In this document: piece after piece, positions 61,326-64,000 of the stretch
Layout of the letters: each line of letters starts with the position of its first letter
Numbering within the stretch: position 1 is the first letter of the stretch
From: Polyangiaceae bacterium
Lineage (GTDB): Bacteria; Myxococcota_A; Polyangia; Polyangiales; Polyangiaceae
Length of the DNA: 64,000 nt
Direction of reading: 5' to 3'
NCBI GenBank assembly: GCA_016712345.1
Contig: JADJRH010000001.1
Location: 4,092,001 to 4,156,000 of the forward strand
Translations under genes and position numbers: made by a program
Notes under the pieces: model-generated
Database searches by the model: none
What the model was told of the DNA's origin: nothing
The model's input: the letters and a program-made list of their open reading frames with translations, nothing else

Positions 61326-63290
61326 ATGGCCGTACCGAGAGAAGGATTGGTCCTCACAGCGCAGGATCTTCAAAAAGCGTTTGGACCGCGCCACATCCTT
61401 TCCGGCGTTTCCGTTTCAATTCATGCCGGTGAGCGCATCGGACTTGTGGGGCTCAACGGTGCCGGAAAAAGCACGCTTGCCAAAGTGCTCTTGGGTACCG
61501 AGCAGGTGGACGCGGGCCAGGTTTCGCGGCGCCGAGGCATCGTTGTTTCGGCGTTGGAACAAGAGCCAAACTTTCCGCCCGGCATCACTGCGCGCGATGC
61601 GGTGCTTTCGGGGCTCACTGCCTGGTCTGAAGCAAAAGCTCGATACGACGCGGCGGTTGCGGCCCTTTCGCGCGGCGAAGGTGACGTGGGCGAATTGCTC
61701 GCGCAGCAAACAAGCGCTTCAGAAGATGTCGAGCGCCTCGGCGGATGGGACATGAGCCACAAGGCGCTCTCGATCCTGGCTCACCTCAATGTGTACAACG
61801 TGGATGGGGCCGTTGCTTCTATGTCGGGAGGTGAAAGGCGGCGCGTTGCGCTCGCGCAGATCCTTGTTTCACAGCCCGATTTTGCGGTGCTCGACGAGCC
61901 GAGCAACCACCTTGATGTGGAAACCATTGAATGGCTCGAAGAGTACCTCGCCAATGAGTACACAGGCGCGCTGCTGCTGATCACACACGATCGGTATCTG
62001 CTCGATCGCGTTGCCACGCGAACGTGGGAAATCGACGAAGGAAGCGTGTTTTCGTACGACGGCGGTTACGAAGACTACTTGGAGGCCAAAGCCGAACGTT
62101 TGGCGCTCGCATCACGCACCGAGCAAAACCGACAAAACTTCCTTCGGCGCGAGTTGGAGTGGCTTCGGCGCCAACCCAAAGCGCGAACGGGCAAACAAAA
62201 AGCCCGTATTCAAAGGGCTGAAACAGCAAAGGCCATTGCACCGCCGAAGATTGAAACTCGGGCCGCGCTCTCGGCTGAAACCTCACGGCTCGGCAAGACC
62301 GTCCTTGAGTTGAAAGACGTGTCGCTCACAATCGGCGATCGCACCCTCACAAAAGGGCTCAATCTGATCGTTGGACGCGGCGAACGCATTGGAGTGATCG
62401 GTCGCAACGGCACCGGAAAAACAACACTTCTGCGAGCGATCTTGGGCGAAATCGCAGTGAGCCGTGGAGAAATTGACGTCGGCCAAAACACCAAAATGGC
62501 CTACTTCGATCAGCACCGCGTTGGCCTCGACGATGCACTTTCGATTTTTGACAACGTGGGGGGTGCCAAGGGTCGCGTGGAAATCGGGGGCCGCGTTTTG
62601 GACATCTATGCGTACCTCGAACGCTTCTCTTTTGACCGACAAAAGCAGCGTCAACCAGTGGGTTCGCTCTCAGGCGGCGAGCGAGCGCGCGTTGCACTCG
62701 CCAAACTTCTCGCGCAGCGCGCCAATCTGTTTTTGTTCGACGAGCCGACAAACGATCTCGACGTAGAAACCCTTTCCGCGCTCGAAGAAATGCTCACCGA
62801 AATGGAAGGGTCGGCCATGATCGTGACCCACGATCGGTGGTTTTTAAACCGCGTTGCAACGTCGATTGTGGCGTTTGAGGGTGACGGAAAAGTGGTGCGC
62901 TATGCCGGCACCTACGACGACTATCGCGCGCAGAAAAAGGCTTCGGAAGAGGCCACCGTTGTCGATCTCCCTCCCGCAACCTCGGCGAAGTCGGCCCCAC
63001 CCGCCGCGCAAGATGTGTACACAAATCCGAGCAAGTCCAGTGCGGCCCAGCGCAAACCTTCAAAGGGGCTGACCTATTCGGAGCGCATTGAACTCGAAGG
63101 GATTCTCGAAAAAATCGAAGCTGCCGAAGCAGCGGTTTCGGAGCTTGAAAAGCTGCTGGCCGATCCGCAAACCCATGCGAAACGCGGCGCTGAAGTTCCG
63201 GGCCTAATGGTGCAGCTGGAGAGCGCCAAAGAAAAAGCGGCAACACTCACGGCGCGCTGGGAAGATCTCGAAACCCGAAAACAGTCATGA
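61326..63290 (+). CDS. ABC-F family ATPase (Uup/EttA-like)
   Basis: 654 aa from ATG 61326. Two ABC cassettes: Walker A GLNGAGKST and GRNGTGKTT, signatures SMSGGERRRVALAQ and SLSGGERARVALAK, Walker B FAVLDEPSNHLD and LFLFDEPTNDLD. An interdomain linker (EWLRRQPKARTGKQKARIQRAE) and a C-terminal coiled-coil (GILEKIEAAEAAVSELEKLLADP...LESAKEKAATL) match Uup. No membrane domain. ABC-F proteins act on the ribosome E-site or on DNA-related processes. It is divergent from the kinase gene with 88 bp between. Confidence 0.93.
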   Translation: MAVPREGLVLTAQDLQKAFGPRHILSGVSVSIHAGERIGLVGLNGAGKSTLAKVLLGTEQVDAGQVSRRRGIVVSALEQEPNFPPGITARDAVLSGLTAWSEAKARYDAAVAALSRGEGDVGELLAQQTSASEDVERLGGWDMSHKALSILAHLNVYNVDGAVASMSGGERRRVALAQILVSQPDFAVLDEPSNHLDVETIEWLEEYLANEYTGALLLITHDRYLLDRVATRTWEIDEGSVFSYDGGYEDYLEAKAERLALASRTEQNRQNFLRRELEWLRRQPKARTGKQKARIQRAETAKAIAPPKIETRAALSAETSRLGKTVLELKDVSLTIGDRTLTKGLNLIVGRGERIGVIGRNGTGKTTLLRAILGEIAVSRGEIDVGQNTKMAYFDQHRVGLDDALSIFDNVGGAKGRVEIGGRVLDIYAYLERFSFDRQKQRQPVGSLSGGERARVALAKLLAQRANLFLFDEPTNDLDVETLSALEEMLTEMEGSAMIVTHDRWFLNRVATSIVAFEGDGKVVRYAGTYDDYRAQKKASEEATVVDLPPATSAKSAPPAAQDVYTNPSKSSAAQRKPSKGLTYSERIELEGILEKIEAAEAAVSELEKLLADPQTHAKRGAEVPGLMVQLESAKEKAATLTARWEDLETRKQS

Positions 63291-63316
63291 CGCTTCGATG
63301 TGTACGCAGCGCGCGC

Positions 63317-63361
63317 TGTGTACGCAAGGTGCCTTGTGTACGCAAGGTGCCTTGTGTACGC
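63317..63361 (+). repeat. Tandem 18-bp repeat with GTGTACGC
   Basis: The unit TGTGTACGCAAGGTGCCT occurs twice in full (63317-63334, 63335-63352) and continues with TGTGTACGC. It lies in the 83-bp gap between the convergent ABC-F and DUF1232 genes, and a further TGTGTACGC is at 63299. Confidence 0.7.
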
Positions 63362-63373
63362 GCATCGAATTCG

Positions 63374-63910
63374 TTATTGCGGCAGTTTGGCGCCCAAGAA
63401 CGACTGAAGCTTGATGATGTTCTTTTCGTCGCGTGAGAACGTGGGCGCCGCGTAGCCGCTCGACCACCCCGACAGTTCCATAAGAAACGCGCCGCGCGTT
63501 TCGGCGTTCGTGAGAATTTCATCGACCGAACGACCGCGCGCAGCACCGCGCGTGAGGCCTTGAACGTACCTCTCCAGGCGCCCGTAGTCTTTTCCGAGCA
63601 GCTCGGAGATCAGCGCCGCGTCACCCGCGAGTCGCGACAAAACCGAAACTTGGTCGGCACCCGGTGAACGAAGCGCCATTTGCGCTGCCACGCGCAACAC
63701 GAATGCATCGTCGAGATACCCGAGATCTTCAATGCCGTCGGGAATCAAGTCGAGCGATTTGAACAGGTAATTCAAGCCTCCAGTCACATAACGCCGCGCC
63801 TCTTCCGGGAGTTCAGAAGCGAGCAGCGCACCCAATTCTGTGGCGTCCGACGCCAAAGTGCGAAGCCACTCAGGGAAAGTGTCGAGGCAGCGATTGTGAA
63901 GGTCGTTCAT
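63374..63910 (-). CDS. YkvA/DUF1232 domain protein
   Basis: 178 aa, GGAGG four bases before ATG. The segment LNYLFKSLDLIPDGIEDLGYLDDAFVLRVAA (45-75) is the DUF1232 signature (PxDLIPD...G.lDDa..). The rest is helical with no signal peptide. Function unknown; these are small membrane-associated proteins in many bacteria. Upstream on the same strand an open frame from 63999 ends at 63907, overlapping this start by ATGA, so another leftward gene may run in from outside; 31 codons are too few to identify it. Confidence 0.82.
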   Translation of the reverse strand: MNDLHNRCLDTFPEWLRTLASDATELGALLASELPEEARRYVTGGLNYLFKSLDLIPDGIEDLGYLDDAFVLRVAAQMALRSPGADQVSVLSRLAGDAALISELLGKDYGRLERYVQGLTRGAARGRSVDEILTNAETRGAFLMELSGWSSGYAAPTFSRDEKNIIKLQSFLGAKLPQ

Positions 63911-64000
63911 GGTTCCTCCGTCCGAGCGCGCAACGCCGGAAGCGCCGCCGTCTTTGCCCCATGCACGCGCGCGCGTCCACGCCTGAGTTGTTCGGGCGCA

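Noticed and set aside
63299..63361. CRISPR array
   Set aside because: Only two full 18-bp units directly joined with no spacers.

Overview
The window most resembles a chromosome segment from a myxobacterium-like (Myxococcota / former Deltaproteobacteria) organism. It combines two eukaryote-like Ser/Thr kinases and a PP2C phosphatase, PEGA domains, a FecR-VIT-vWA giant paired with an ECF sigma factor, many low-complexity Cys-lipidated surface proteins with GGTGG-type linkers, multihaem cytochrome lipoproteins, and a caspase / trypsin / nSTAND cluster. Base composition is moderately GC-rich by eye. The lineage assignment is inference from gene content only.

Region 1 (1-15.8 kb) is an accessory island of two divergent gene sets. 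Leftward from 8719: a LysM plus peptidoglycan-binding protein, a second peptidoglycan-binding protein, a HExxH metallopeptidase, a HEAT-repeat protein, a lipoprotein, a membrane protein fusing an FtsW/RodA-like segment to an Smr domain, and a large nSTAND ATPase. The ATPase has an effector-associated-domain-like N-terminus and a C-terminal beta-propeller, and runs off the left edge. Rightward from 8933: a calcineurin-like phosphoesterase, a trypsin-fold protease and a caspase-like protease, then an alpha/beta hydrolase and a DsbA/FrnE-type oxidoreductase. An EAD/nSTAND sensor next to caspase and trypsin effectors matches the logic of the biological-conflict (immunity / regulated death) systems described in multicellular bacteria. 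This particular combination is the best candidate for an undescribed system.

Region 2 (15.8-31.5 kb) is mostly housekeeping or regulatory: tRNA-Ser(UGA), SpeD, a frameshifted SRAP protein, a frameshifted APH-type phosphotransferase, a PF10118-type metal hydrolase divergent from an AraC regulator, a YihY membrane protein, the sigma factor with its giant VIT/vWA anti-sigma-like partner, a degenerate HtrA-like PDZ protein and a PP2C phosphatase.

Region 3 (31.8-51.7 kb) is surface, redox and metal biology: a TPR-PEGA-TonB receptor fusion (one frameshift), a Tat-lipoprotein flavin amine oxidase, and an MNIO (DUF692) plus DUF2063 pair behind a Cys-rich CxxCH lipoprotein that is a plausible modified substrate. 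Beta-propeller and cytochrome-like lipoproteins, a PEGA kinase, a five-CxxCH cytochrome lipoprotein, a DUF2007 zinc-ribbon membrane protein, a Spy/CpxP-like protein and a CopA-type ATPase with two YHS domains follow. A ~505 bp repeat is present in inverted orientation at 37.0 and 48.5 kb and brackets most of this block.

Region 4 (52-64 kb) holds a membrane pyrophosphatase, a BtuB-like TonB receptor overlapping a lipoprotein gene, a CPBP protease translationally coupled to a membrane-fused Ser/Thr kinase, an ABC-F ATPase and a YkvA/DUF1232 protein.

Across the window the palindrome GTGTACAC recurs about 20 times (about one expected by my hand estimate), inside and outside genes, like a highly iterated palindrome. 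Three genes carry single-base indels in homopolymers, which may be sequencing errors.
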